From contig CAUYUJ010015028.1 of NCBI GenBank assembly GCA_963575745.1, positions 256,001 through 320,000 of the forward strand: a DNA stretch of 64,000 bases. Reading direction: 5' to 3'. The notes below the pieces were generated by a model. That model was not told the DNA's origin, did not search any database, and was given only the letters and a program-made list of their open reading frames with translations. A program made the position numbers and the translations under genes. The stretch is from Prorocentrum cordatum (lineage: Eukaryota; Sar; Dinophyceae; Prorocentrales; Prorocentraceae). Shown here one piece after another: positions 63,707-64,000 of this stretch (the first letter of the stretch is position 1; every line of letters starts with the position of its first letter).

Positions 63707-63787
63707 GGGCCTGTTTTGGACCCGTCTGGGAGCCGGAGGTGTGCGCCCAGGGGGCGGGCCTTCTCAGGAAGTTCGGAAGGCCTTGCT

Positions 63788-63961
63788 TTAAGTCGGGCCT
63801 GTCCCTCTACAGAAGGAAAAATTCAAGACATGCTTAAAACCAAAAAACACATAGTACGGTGACGATGTTTTATTATTTGTTGATTAGTTTGGGGTATGTG
63901 TTGATAATGTTTTTATTTTGTTCGTCCAAAGTCCGCCTGTAGGGGGACACGCCCGACCTAA
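63788..63961 (+). mobile_element. TIR-A element, copy 17
   Basis: TTAAGTCGGGCCTGTCCCTC to GGGGGACACGCCCGACCTAA, 174 bp. The ends are very close to copy 2. Flanks are not clearly duplicated. Confidence 0.93.
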
Positions 63962-64000
63962 GCCCAGGGGGGGATTGAGAGAGGGTGGGCCTTCTCAGGA

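Overview
The window is nuclear DNA of a eukaryote with a very repeat-rich, GC-rich genome, most probably a dinoflagellate. The best single clue is a degenerate copy of the dinoflagellate trans-spliced leader (GTAGCC..TTGGCTCAAG) at 21115-21133. It lies 99 nt upstream of an intronless gene, where a reverse-transcribed and reinserted mRNA would carry it. No species is assigned. No rRNA, tRNA, CRISPR or prokaryotic operon structure was seen.

Only two coding regions are supported. One (21233-22123, +) is a complete 296-residue VTT/TVP38-TMEM64 (SNARE-associated Golgi) membrane protein. The other (33992-35566, -) is a 524-residue Cys/His-rich protein with an N-terminal hydrophobic segment that I do not recognise. 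A broken, 5'-truncated LINE-type retrotransposon (23206-25400, -) is the only other recognisable protein-coding material. The very many other long ORFs are artefacts of high GC, simple repeats, or the antisense of these three.

The rest is a mosaic of repeats. (1) At least eight short elements have terminal inverted repeats or fold-back structure, named here TIR-A to TIR-H. TIR-A has 17 copies, several with clean 8-bp target duplications; TIR-F and TIR-G show 5-bp duplications. Several elements are nested. (2) Dispersed non-TIR repeats are named R1-R9. (3) Tandem satellites: S1 (79- then 90-bp units, 15.17-17.18 kb), S2 (89 bp, 27.8-28.5 kb), S3 (about 160 bp with alternating CG cores, 39.9-43.1 kb), S4 (44.2-45.0 kb), S5 (about 188 bp, 45.6-46.1 kb) and S6 (about 120 bp, 46.5-47.2 kb). 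(4) Simple repeats: many purine/pyrimidine GGA/TCC tracts and a 1.77-kb ACT tract.

Layout: 0-15 kb TIR elements, TCC tracts and a 465-bp tandem duplication; 15-17 kb S1; 17-21 kb TIR-A copies and R repeats; 21-22 kb the VTT gene; 23-25.5 kb the LINE with a nested TIR-B; 27-32 kb S2 and the ACT tract; 34-35.6 kb the orphan gene; 36 kb a TIR-E element between perfect 66-bp direct repeats; 39-47 kb satellites built around CG-alternating cores; 48-64 kb simple repeats and a dense mix of TIR and R elements. The two genes are on opposite strands, 12 kb apart, and show no functional link.
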